Source: an uncultured Bacilli bacterium (GTDB lineage: Bacteria > Bacillota_I > Bacilli_A > RF39 > UBA660). Taken from it: a stretch of DNA of 7,202 bases. A program made the position numbers and the translations under genes. The notes beneath the pieces are model-generated. The model was not told where the DNA came from. It saw nothing but the letters and a program-made list of their open reading frames with translations, and ran no database searches. Shown one piece after another: positions 1 through 6,041 of this stretch (position 1 is the first letter of the stretch; every line of letters begins with the position of its first letter). The stretch is from NCBI GenBank assembly GCA_947588665.1, contig CANPYU010000055.1:1-7202 (forward strand), written 5' to 3'.

Positions 1-9
1 ATAATTACT

Positions 10-42
10 TGCTCATATTGCTCTAAATTTTATGTATGAGCA
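10..42 (+). other. Hairpin near the 3' end of an incoming plus-strand transcript
   Basis: TGCTCATA (10-17) and TATGAGCA (35-42) are perfect 8-bp inverted arms around a 17-nt loop. The hairpin lies just 5' of a plus-strand terminator, so together they look like the 3' end of a transcript that starts left of the window: either the 3' UTR of a gene or the tail of a structured RNA. No coding sequence is visible here and I do not recognise an RNA family. Confidence 0.4.
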
Positions 43-48
43 GGATAT

Positions 49-78
49 ATGCAGGGCTCTCTCCCTCGCATTTTTTTA
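49..78 (+). terminator. Intrinsic terminator, plus strand
   Basis: ATGCAGGG (49-56) pairs with CCCT-C-GCAT (63-71) with one bulged C, around the loop CTCTCT. Seven T residues (71-77) follow. The GC-rich stem stands out in this AT-rich DNA. It should end a plus-strand transcript entering from the left of the window. Confidence 0.75.
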
Positions 79-89
79 TTGCATATAAA

Positions 90-124
90 AATTGTTAAGC
101 CTTAAACTTAACAATTATTTTTTT
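90..124. terminator. Bidirectional intrinsic terminator
   Basis: The perfect 10-bp arms AATTGTTAAG (90-99) and CTTAACAATT (107-116) enclose a 7-nt loop. On the plus strand the stem is followed by A and seven T (118-124). On the minus strand the stem starts inside the TAA stop of the thioredoxin-like gene and is followed by a shorter T run. It can therefore end the minus-strand lipoprotein/thioredoxin operon and back up the plus-strand terminator at 49-78. Confidence 0.8.
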
Positions 125-606
125 AATACTACATATTTATTTAACCAATCTCTAAAATCATTAACTTTTTGATATCTATCTGTATCTTCATCTTGATCAG
201 CCTTTAAATAATCCACAATCTCCCCTTCTTTTACAATTATTAAACTAGGAGCTAATTTAACAGTATCATAAAAAACGGTTTCTTTAAATTCACTAAATGG
301 TATTTTTAAAACATCAATATTATACTTATCCATTACTTTTTGAAAAATACTATCACAAGGAATAGGTAAATTACAATAATTATTATAAGTAAATAATAAG
401 AAATTCTTTTTATTTTCTACTAACTCTTGAACTTTCTTTACATCTATTTGAATATATTCCCCTTTATTATAATACTCACTATCTAAAGAAAACTGATTTT
501 CATTAACCTCTAACTCTTCATCTTTATTAAGAAAGTAAAAAATAAGTCCTCCTAAAATTAATAATAAAACTATTCCCCCAATTATCCAAACTTTTTTATT
601 TTTCAT
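115..606 (-). CDS. Membrane-anchored thioredoxin-fold protein with CX5C motif
   Basis: This 163-residue protein has a short basic N-terminus (MKNKK), one membrane helix at about residues 6-26, and an extracytoplasmic domain of about 135 residues. That domain resembles a thioredoxin fold: a beta strand (NFLLFTY, 68-74) leads into a two-cysteine loop, CNLPIPC (C78, C84), and later LAPSLIIV places a likely cis-proline at P120 before a beta hairpin. The cysteine spacing is CX5C, not the classical CXXC, so ordinary disulfide oxidoreductase activity cannot be assumed. The ATG overlaps the stop of the upstream rhodanese-like gene by one base (TAATG), with GAGG seven bases before the start, so translation is probably coupled. 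The likely role is thiol/disulfide or sulfur chemistry outside the membrane, with the rhodanese-like lipoprotein as partner. The fold call rests on motif pattern alone. Confidence 0.7.
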   Translation of the reverse strand: MKNKKVWIIGGIVLLLILGGLIFYFLNKDEELEVNENQFSLDSEYYNKGEYIQIDVKKVQELVENKKNFLLFTYNNYCNLPIPCDSIFQKVMDKYNIDVLKIPFSEFKETVFYDTVKLAPSLIIVKEGEIVDYLKADQDEDTDRYQKVNDFRDWLNKYVVLKK

Positions 607-1295
607 TACTTAACCTCAGTAAGCTCACTAAAATCAATTTCATGATAAGTTACTTTCCAAAAATCATAAACTGTTTTTCCACTATTATTAACTCTTTTTA
701 CCTCAACTTTATTTTTACCTTCATAATACCAATATCCACCAACATTATAAATTTTATCTTTATCCCAACCTAAAGCAATTAACATATTCTTAGTCATTCC
801 AGCGTATCCCCCGCCTCCACACATTAAAAATATATTTTTATCTTTAGGAAAATAATATTCTAAGATATCCATAGACTCTTCATAATTAGCTGTATATTTA
901 CCCTCATCATCTACTTTAAATAAAGTTTTACCTGTATAAGTTTTTCCTACTTCTTCTGGAAGTCCAGTTACATTAACTAAATATGGATATGGCACTACCT
1001 CAAAGCCCTTAACAAAACCTGAAAGATAGGAATCTCCTCCAATTGCTTCATAATTTCCAGGATCCTTAAGCATTCTCATATCAATATAAACACTGTCTGT
1101 TCTATTTAAATAATTATCAATTGTGGCCTCATCAATATTTTTATCAATTCCAAATTGTTCACCTCTAATACCTCCAGCTACTTCTGGCTTTGGCAAATTT
1201 TCTAATCCTTCCTTTTTTTCTTCTTGATTATTAGTACATGCACAAATTGTAATACATAATACTAACATTAAAATTAATTTTAAACTCTTTTTCAT
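606..1295 (-). CDS. Rhodanese-like domain lipoprotein
   Basis: This 229-residue protein starts with a lipoprotein signal peptide: MKKSLK, a hydrophobic core, then the lipobox-like ICAC with C20 as the probable lipidated cysteine. An acidic/lysine-rich linker follows. The rest reads as a rhodanese-like domain: VYIDMR (69-74) matches the early strand-Asp-x-Arg signature of rhodaneses, and IFLMCGGGGYAGM (155-167) matches the active-site strand and loop with C159 as candidate catalytic cysteine. GW then NVGGYWYYEG (184-193) matches the usual C-terminal G-G-x-x-x-W region. The loop is very glycine-rich and lacks the usual Arg, so sulfurtransferase activity is uncertain. AAAGGAG lies seven bases before the ATG. 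It is first in an operon with the thioredoxin-like gene, and should sit on the outer face of the membrane. Confidence 0.8.
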   Translation of the reverse strand: MKKSLKLILMLVLCITICACTNNQEEKKEGLENLPKPEVAGGIRGEQFGIDKNIDEATIDNYLNRTDSVYIDMRMLKDPGNYEAIGGDSYLSGFVKGFEVVPYPYLVNVTGLPEEVGKTYTGKTLFKVDDEGKYTANYEESMDILEYYFPKDKNIFLMCGGGGYAGMTKNMLIALGWDKDKIYNVGGYWYYEGKNKVEVKRVNNSGKTVYDFWKVTYHEIDFSELTEVK

Positions 1296-1302
1296 TTTTT
1301 CT

Positions 1303-1347
1303 CTCCTTTTCTACTATAATTTTATCATTTCTTAATTTTTTTAACAA
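1303..1347 (-). promoter_or_regulatory. Promoter and RBS of the rhodanese/thioredoxin operon
   Basis: On the minus strand, TTGTTA (1347-1342), a 17-bp spacer and TAAAAT (1324-1319) form a sigma-A-type promoter. The RBS AAAGGAG (1309-1303) follows almost at once, giving a leader of about 17 nt. The operon is therefore probably transcribed on its own and not only by read-through from 1842. Confidence 0.65.
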
Positions 1348-1348
1348 T

Positions 1349-1381
1349 AACTTTAAAGTTGAATATTCTAAACTTTAAGTT
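1349..1381. repeat. Palindrome pair upstream of the operon promoter
   Basis: AACTTTAAAGTT (1349-1360) is a perfect 12-bp palindrome. Ten bases on, AACTTTAAGTT (1371-1381) is nearly the same sequence with one A/T missing; between them GAATATTC (1361-1368) is also palindromic. The group abuts the -35 box of the rhodanese operon and follows the stop of the gene at 1387. It could be an operator, or a weak hairpin after that stop. No T-tract follows, so I do not call a terminator. Confidence 0.4.
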
Positions 1382-1386
1382 GAGTT

Positions 1387-1842
1387 TTAGTTAATCTGAC
1401 AATTATCATTTAATACTAAAGGTATTTCATACGTTGTCACTTTATTATCTACATCTGTTGCATTAATTGTCAAATAAAGAGTATTATCCTGATAGTCTTT
1501 ACAATCCTTCTTATAATCATCAACACTTAAAGTTACTTCTTGCAAAAAATCTTCCAATTTAATTAATTTATTTTTATTATATTTATAAGAACTTATAACT
1601 TTTTGAGTATTGTCACTTCTTTCATATAAAGTACATAAAAAATCTTTATACTTAGTAATATCATTTCCTCCACAATATTGAATATTAGTAATATATATAG
1701 ATGATTTCTTATCATTATAGGCAATATTACCTGATATATTAAAATTATCACAATTACTAGATAAAGTTTTAAATGCAAAATCACTTTTCCTACTTATAAA
1801 ACATTCAATTCCTATTATTCCTACTACAATAATTATAAACAT
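1387..1842 (-). CDS. Anchored extracytoplasmic protein of unknown function, probably 5'-truncated
   Basis: The 151-residue frame begins directly in a hydrophobic segment (FIIIVVGIIGI, 2-12) followed by SRK, then a soluble domain rich in beta-prone and polar stretches. That domain has five cysteines (C31, C57, C70, C114, C148) and a central YCGGND motif. I do not recognise a named family. The start is doubtful. No Shine-Dalgarno lies before the ATG, there is an in-frame TAA only two codons upstream, and no basic residues precede the membrane segment as expected of a signal anchor. Directly upstream and in the same frame lies a tnpB remnant, so the native 5' end may have been replaced by mobile DNA. 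The protein downstream of the anchor looks intact. It may be poorly expressed, or served by the tnpB promoter. Confidence 0.6.
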   Translation of the reverse strand: MFIIIVVGIIGIECFISRKSDFAFKTLSSNCDNFNISGNIAYNDKKSSIYITNIQYCGGNDITKYKDFLCTLYERSDNTQKVISSYKYNKNKLIKLEDFLQEVTLSVDDYKKDCKDYQDNTLYLTINATDVDNKVTTYEIPLVLNDNCQIN

Positions 1843-1845
1843 AAT

Positions 1846-2058
1846 TTAATATTTTTTTAAATCTATTTTTATATTTTCATATATTTTTTCTTTATATTTA
1901 TTTTTTATATAATTTGTTCTATAATTATCTTTTATTCCTTTTTTCTTACTTAACATTATATTATAAACTAATCTAGAGCAACCAATAGTCTTACTAATTA
2001 ATTCTTTTTATTTTACATTTGGATACATTCTAAATTTATAAGCTCGATTAACTAACAT
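1846..2058 (-). pseudogene. tnpB: IS200/IS605-type tnpB N-terminal remnant
   Basis: Read on the minus strand from ATG at 2058, the frame gives MLVNRAYKFRMYPNVK, a TAA stop (2010-2008), then KELISKTIGCSRLVYN and about 40 more codons before a second TAA (1848-1846). The pattern AYKFR-x-YPN, (Q)KELI-KT-GCSR-VYN is the hallmark N-terminus of TnpB, the RNA-guided nuclease encoded by IS200/IS605-type elements. The stop falls where a Gln (CAA) is common, suggesting a single C-to-T change. The family is usually about 350-450 residues. Here the RuvC and zinc-ribbon parts are absent and the similarity fades after VYN. No tnpA is present. Promoter and RBS survive upstream. The TnpB call is strong by motif; the point where the remnant ends is uncertain. 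Confidence 0.85.
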
Positions 2059-2065
2059 AACTATT

Positions 2066-2111
2066 ACCTCCTGGATAATATAATTATATCACACGAACAA
2101 AAGTATTACAA
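2066..2111 (-). promoter_or_regulatory. Intact promoter and RBS before the dead tnpB
   Basis: On the minus strand, TTGTAA (2111-2106), a 17-bp spacer and the extended -10 TGATATAAT (TATAAT at 2088-2083) are followed by GGAGGT (2071-2066), seven bases before the tnpB ATG. The signal looks functional although the gene is dead. Any transcript would run into the unknown gene at 1842. Confidence 0.7.
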
Positions 2112-2128
2112 GTGTTTTTTGTTTTTTT

Positions 2129-2182
2129 GATATTTTTTTAAATAAACTAAAAAATATCGAATAATTAAACGTTTAATTATTC
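2129..2182. repeat. Adjacent inverted repeats, including a perfect 24-bp palindrome
   Basis: GATATTTTTT (2129-2138) and AAAAAATATC (2149-2158) are 10-bp arms around a 10-nt loop. Immediately next, 2159-2182 is a perfect palindrome with half-site GAATAATTAAAC. Neither is followed by a T-tract, so they are not ordinary terminators. They lie upstream of the tnpB promoter, where the folded left end of an IS200/IS605 element would be expected, and may be a fossil of it. A regulator operator is the alternative. Confidence 0.5.
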
Positions 2183-2196
2183 AAGTAAAAAGCGAG

Positions 2197-2270
2197 ACCA
2201 GAATTTTGCTGCATGCCCTTATATTTATGTATACTAACGTTTGCATTATATGTGTACATATATTACTGGT
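2197..2270. other. Non-coding segment with nested base-pairing arms
   Basis: ACCAG (2197-2201) pairs with CTGGT (2266-2270). Inside, TATGTATAC (2226-2234) pairs with GTGTACATA (2252-2260) with one G-U. On the minus strand the outer arm is followed by CTCGC and five T. No open reading frame or clear promoter lies here. It could be a folded transposon end or a small structured RNA; I do not recognise a family. Together with 2129-2182 this accounts for most of the gap between the tnpB remnant promoter and the transporter terminator. Confidence 0.3.
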
Positions 2271-2288
2271 ATGACTTTCCTATTATAT

Positions 2289-2320
2289 AAAAAAAATTAT
2301 AAACCTTAAGTCTATAATTT
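2289..2320 (-). terminator. Intrinsic terminator of the MMPL transporter gene
   Basis: On the minus strand, AAATTATAGAC (2320-2310) pairs with GTTTATAATTT (2304-2294) with one G-U, around the loop TTAAG. The A-T pairs at the stem base merge into a run of eight T ending at 2289. The TAG stop of the transporter lies inside the 5' arm. Confidence 0.8.
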
Positions 2321-5300
2321 CTTTCTTTTAACCAAAAATTTATCTAAACCACCAAGCATCTCCGGTAATAAAAGTAAAATAAGTAAACTAGAACACAAAG
2401 TTCCTTCTGATATAGTTTTACATATCTGTGCTGTTACTGCTGAACCAAAATATCCCACTACCAAAGTAACTAATATTAAAATAGATGCACTAGTTAAAAT
2501 AGTATGAATAGAATTATTATAAGCTTTAATTAAAGCAGATTTAACATCATCTTTATTTCTTGCTTCCAAATAATAAGAAGTATAAAGTATTGCATAATCA
2601 ATTGTTGCTCCCATTAAAATACTCTGTACAATTAAAAGAGAAATAAAATAAACTGTCCCATCTTGAACAAACAATATTCCCATTGTAAGATAAACTGCAG
2701 TTTGAATTAATAAAACTAAAATCGTAGGTATTAATACTGATTTAAATGTAAACAATACTACTCCAAATATAAATATAATTGTAAGAATAGTAATTAAATT
2801 TAATTCATTTTGAAAAGTTTTACTCATCTCTCTAGCCATTGGCGAATTTCCAATTAAATAAGCATCATCAATATTTAAATCTTTTTTAAAATTATCCATA
2901 AAATTAAATACTTCTTTATCTTCTAAATTAAACTTAGTATTTAAAACCAATCTAGAATATTCTTCCCCTACTAAATTTTTATAAGCATCACTAACCATTT
3001 CTTTTGCATCTTCAATCTGTTTACGCATATCTTCATCAATAAAATCATCAAATCTCTTATCATTAATTATATCTTTATTTAGATAACCCACAAACTTATC
3101 TACTGTAAGAACATAATCTTCATTATATTCCTTAACACTTCCATAATAAATATATAACAAATCAATTAAATCTTTATCTAAATTATTTGTTAACTTAGAA
3201 AGTAAATTATACAAACTATCTTTATCATACTCTACATTCCTACTTGTATTATTCATAATTTTTTTAAGAGTATTTATTTTTACTACTTTATTTTTATCAA
3301 AATTCCTTCCATAATCTTTATTTGGAATAACTTCATTTATTAAAAAATCAATAAATTCTTTATAAGAAAAAGAAATATCTTTTTTTAAATAATCAACCTC
3401 ATAAACTCCATATAGTAATTTTACTTTTTCTTCTTCAATATTTAATAACTCACTTAAATCTTTAGTATTATATGAATAATTATTAAGAGAACTATCCATA
3501 ATTTTATCAATAAATTCTAAATTATTTAAATTTTCTTCAGAAATATCTTTTAAACTATCATCACTTTGATGTTTTAAAATAAACTTAATAAACATCTTTG
3601 GACTTAATTTTAAACTATCTTTAAAATATAATATGTAACTATTTTTTGCAACATCACTACTAATTCCTAAAACATTTGCTATTTCCATATAATCATACAT
3701 TTTATTATTTATATGACTATCCATAACCACCCACAAAGTTTTCAATTTTTTTTCTTCTTCTTCATTTAATTTACTCCTAACCTCATCATTATTTAATATA
3801 CTATTAACAAAATTATATGGCGTAAGTAAATATCCTTCTATATCTCCATCATTTTTATTCATTACATAAATATTTAAAACTAATTCTTCATTTAATCCAA
3901 AAATACTTGCCATTTCTTGATAATTAAGCTCTTTGTTAATAAATTCATTATCACTAAAAGTTTGTAAACTCTTAATTTGAGCTAATAAATTTTTATCTAA
4001 CATACTCTGATAAGCTTCATTATTACTAAGAACAATTAAAAAATTCAAATATTCATCTAAAGACATCTGATATTCCCCAATATTTAAACTAAGGAAATAA
4101 AGATAAAGATTTTCAACACTGGTTTTATCCATTCCTAAAAAATCTGTCATTTCTTTACTATATAATTCTTTTTCTATCATTTCTTTATTAGTAAATTTAT
4201 TAATTAAATTAAGATTATCAATTGTACTCTTATTTAAATCTTTACCATACTCACTATCTAAAACATAATTAAACATAAAATCTAAAAACTCTCTTAAAGT
4301 TAATTTATTAGAATTATATAAAGAACTATAAAATATAAACAAATTATTTACATCACTTTCTTTTATATCTAAAATATTTGCTATATCTTTTTTATTATGT
4401 TTTGTATTTATTGCTAAAACACTTGCAAAATTCTTCAATTTATTAATATTATTTCTCATACTACTAGAAATTTGACCATTCATTTTATCATTAGTATAAA
4501 CATATTTAGGTATAAAATTTAATAATTCATTTAAAGTCAATTTATTATTTTCTTCATTATAATATTTATAATACACTATCTTTAACAAATAATCTTCAAT
4601 ATTAATATCAGATCCAAAATCATTTAACTTATTTTTTAAATCTTTATAATTTAATTCTTCATTTATAGTATTTCCATAACATAAAACTTCTTCAATCTTT
4701 TTATTATTTAAATTTTTACAAACTTGAGCAACTTCATCTTCACTTTTATTATTATAAATTAAAGCAATCTCATTACTCTCCCCAAAAACTTCACTTACTT
4801 TATCTTCCCCTTTATCTGTATATAAAATACCTAAATTACCTTTAAAGAAATAAGAACCAACTAAAATAACTACAAAAATTATTATTCCTACATATCTAAA
4901 TTTATAAGCAACTTTACCTAAAAAATCTAATTTAAAATTAGGTGTTTTCTTTTTAGTTTTATTAATTAATTTATCAAACATTAAAATTAAAGCTGGCAAA
5001 CAAGTAAAAATTGTAAATAAACTAAATAAAACCCCTTTAGCAAGTACTAATCCTAAATCTTTTCCAATTGTAAACGTCATAAATATTAAGGCAAGTAAAC
5101 CCACTATTGTTGTAATAGAACTGCTAGAAATAGCTTTAAATGATGCATATAAAGCTTTCTTCATAGCCCTAACATCATCTTTTTCTCCCTCTTTTTCTTG
5201 TCTATAACGATTAATAAGCATAATTGAATAATCCATTGATAAAGCAAGTTGTAATATTGCACTTATCGCATCTGTTATACTAGAAATAGAAGCAAACATA

Positions 5301-5899
5301 ATATTAGTTCCTTTATTTATTACTACAGCCATACCTATAGCAATCAAAAACAAAACTGGTTCAATATATGAATCACTCATAATAACTAAAATAATAAAAG
5401 CCAAAAAAATAGCTAAAAAAACAATCCAAGCAGGTAATATTGTTTTAAATTCTTCATAAATATCTCCCGACATATATATTTTATAATTCTTATAATTATT
5501 ATTTATCTTATCATATATATCTTTAGCTAACTTAGAATCTTTATCATCATTAACTTTAATTTTATATAAAGTATAATTATCTATATTATAATCTTTATTA
5601 TTTTCATAACTAACACTAATATCATCACTAAGATCTTCTAAATTCTTATATATATCTTCTTTTTCTTTCTCTTTTAAATCTTCAAACATAATATTTAAAG
5701 AACTTGTTATACTATCTTTAAATTCTTTATCCATAATGTCCATGCCAATTCTTGTTTCACTACTTTTATCTAAATATTTAGTAATATCCCTATTAACAGT
5801 TACTCTACTAGCTAAAAAGAAACAAAAAACAGTAACCATAATCATAATTACTAAAATAATTTTTCTATAATCAACTAATAAATCTGTTATCTTTTTCAA
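2312..5899 (-). CDS. MMPL/RND-family transporter with giant repeat-filled loop
   Basis: This 1195-residue membrane protein has the MMPL/RND two-fold plan. TM1 is at about 13-31, a small extracytoplasmic domain at 32-153, and TM2-TM7 lie between 155 and 352. A very large extracytoplasmic loop spans about 353-1030, and TM8-TM12 lie at 1035-1180. Each half carries the acidic TM4/TM10 motif typical of proton-driven members: SMDYSIMLINRYR (D223) and GATIDYAILYTSYY (D1101). Loop 2 is several hundred residues longer than in ordinary MMPL proteins and contains about seven degenerate repeats (417-945). The start is TTG with AAAGGGG ten bases upstream; the next Met is inside TM1. It is divergent from a tetR gene, so export of a lipid, peptide or toxic compound under TetR control is likely. 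The substrate cannot be read from sequence. Confidence 0.9.
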   Translation of the reverse strand: MKKITDLLVDYRKIILVIMIMVTVFCFFLASRVTVNRDITKYLDKSSETRIGMDIMDKEFKDSITSSLNIMFEDLKEKEKEDIYKNLEDLSDDISVSYENNKDYNIDNYTLYKIKVNDDKDSKLAKDIYDKINNNYKNYKIYMSGDIYEEFKTILPAWIVFLAIFLAFIILVIMSDSYIEPVLFLIAIGMAVVINKGTNIMFASISSITDAISAILQLALSMDYSIMLINRYRQEKEGEKDDVRAMKKALYASFKAISSSSITTIVGLLALIFMTFTIGKDLGLVLAKGVLFSLFTIFTCLPALILMFDKLINKTKKKTPNFKLDFLGKVAYKFRYVGIIIFVVILVGSYFFKGNLGILYTDKGEDKVSEVFGESNEIALIYNNKSEDEVAQVCKNLNNKKIEEVLCYGNTINEELNYKDLKNKLNDFGSDINIEDYLLKIVYYKYYNEENNKLTLNELLNFIPKYVYTNDKMNGQISSSMRNNINKLKNFASVLAINTKHNKKDIANILDIKESDVNNLFIFYSSLYNSNKLTLREFLDFMFNYVLDSEYGKDLNKSTIDNLNLINKFTNKEMIEKELYSKEMTDFLGMDKTSVENLYLYFLSLNIGEYQMSLDEYLNFLIVLSNNEAYQSMLDKNLLAQIKSLQTFSDNEFINKELNYQEMASIFGLNEELVLNIYVMNKNDGDIEGYLLTPYNFVNSILNNDEVRSKLNEEEEKKLKTLWVVMDSHINNKMYDYMEIANVLGISSDVAKNSYILYFKDSLKLSPKMFIKFILKHQSDDSLKDISEENLNNLEFIDKIMDSSLNNYSYNTKDLSELLNIEEEKVKLLYGVYEVDYLKKDISFSYKEFIDFLINEVIPNKDYGRNFDKNKVVKINTLKKIMNNTSRNVEYDKDSLYNLLSKLTNNLDKDLIDLLYIYYGSVKEYNEDYVLTVDKFVGYLNKDIINDKRFDDFIDEDMRKQIEDAKEMVSDAYKNLVGEEYSRLVLNTKFNLEDKEVFNFMDNFKKDLNIDDAYLIGNSPMAREMSKTFQNELNLITILTIIFIFGVVLFTFKSVLIPTILVLLIQTAVYLTMGILFVQDGTVYFISLLIVQSILMGATIDYAILYTSYYLEARNKDDVKSALIKAYNNSIHTILTSASILILVTLVVGYFGSAVTAQICKTISEGTLCSSLLILLLLPEMLGGLDKFLVKRKKL
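3065..4651 (-). repeat. Seven degenerate ~80-residue repeats encoded in transporter loop 2
   Basis: Units of the transporter begin near residues 417, 501, 579, 658, 734, 809 and 890, a period of about 75-84. Each has a Y/N-x-x-E/D-M/I/L-A-x-hL-G-h segment, then a V-x-x-LY-x-x-Y helix and an LTL-x-E-F-L-x-F helix. Examples are YSKEMTDFLGM (580-590), YQEMASIFGLN (660-670) and LTLREFLDFM (533-542). Linkers recur too (L-x-x-I-x-x-L-x-x-F/M). The DNA itself is not repetitive, so the duplications are old. The units look all-helical and should face the outside of the membrane. Confidence 0.75.
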
Positions 5900-5909
5900 A
5901 ATTAATAAT

Positions 5910-5986
5910 CCCCTTTCAAACGAAATCTATATCATTTTACTCTTTTATTTCTAAAAGATTAATAACAAATCGCACAAAAATGTTAA
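5910..5986 (-). promoter_or_regulatory. Candidate promoters and RBS of the transporter gene
   Basis: Two minus-strand options are visible. TTAACA (5986-5981), 16 bp, TATTAA (5964-5959) puts the -35 inside the palindromic operator. TTAATC (5962-5957), 17 bp, TAAAAT (5939-5934) has a better -10 but a poor -35. The RBS is AAAGGGG (5916-5910). A small hairpin, TCTTTTA/TAAAAGA (5941-5958), lies between. Which promoter is used cannot be settled by reading. Confidence 0.45.
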
Positions 5987-6019
5987 AATTTTAACAAACG
6001 TTTATTTTTTGTTAAAATT
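5981..6019. promoter_or_regulatory. Probable TetR operator: overlapping inverted repeats
   Basis: TGTTAAAATTTTAACA (5981-5996) is a perfect 16-bp palindrome. Overlapping it, AATTTTAACAAA (5987-5998) and TTTGTTAAAATT (6008-6019) are perfect 12-bp inverted arms nine bases apart. The motif TGTTAAAATT thus occurs three times (5981, reverse at 5996, and 6010). It covers the tetR -35 region and the -35 of one transporter promoter, which fits a regulator that represses both its own gene and the transporter. Confidence 0.7.
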
Positions 6020-6041
6020 ATGTTATAATATTTTTGGTGAT
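6001..6041 (+). promoter_or_regulatory. tetR promoter and start region
   Basis: An extended -10, TGTTATAAT (TATAAT at 6024-6029), has a weak -35 TTTATT (6001-6006) at 17 bp. Transcription should begin near 6036. GGTGAT (6036-6041) matches the anti-Shine-Dalgarno sequence and suits a GTG start at 6046, but it would lie at the very 5' end of the RNA. A leaderless GTG start at 6037 is the alternative. Confidence 0.65.

Noticed and set aside
1349..1381. Terminator for the gene at 1387-1842
   Set aside because: The palindromes can fold, but on the minus strand they run straight into the -35 box of the next promoter with no U-tract.
1593..1784. A 63-codon open frame on the minus strand
   Set aside because: It lies wholly inside the gene at 1387-1842 in another frame, has low-complexity Ile/Leu-rich content from AT-rich DNA and no RBS.
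2159..2182. The 24-bp palindrome as an intrinsic terminator
   Set aside because: The stem is AT-rich and no T-tract follows on either strand.
2312..5899. Two transporters fused by a sequencing error or gene fusion
   Set aside because: One uninterrupted frame has the normal MMPL order of helices in both halves; the extra length is an internal repeat insertion in loop 2.
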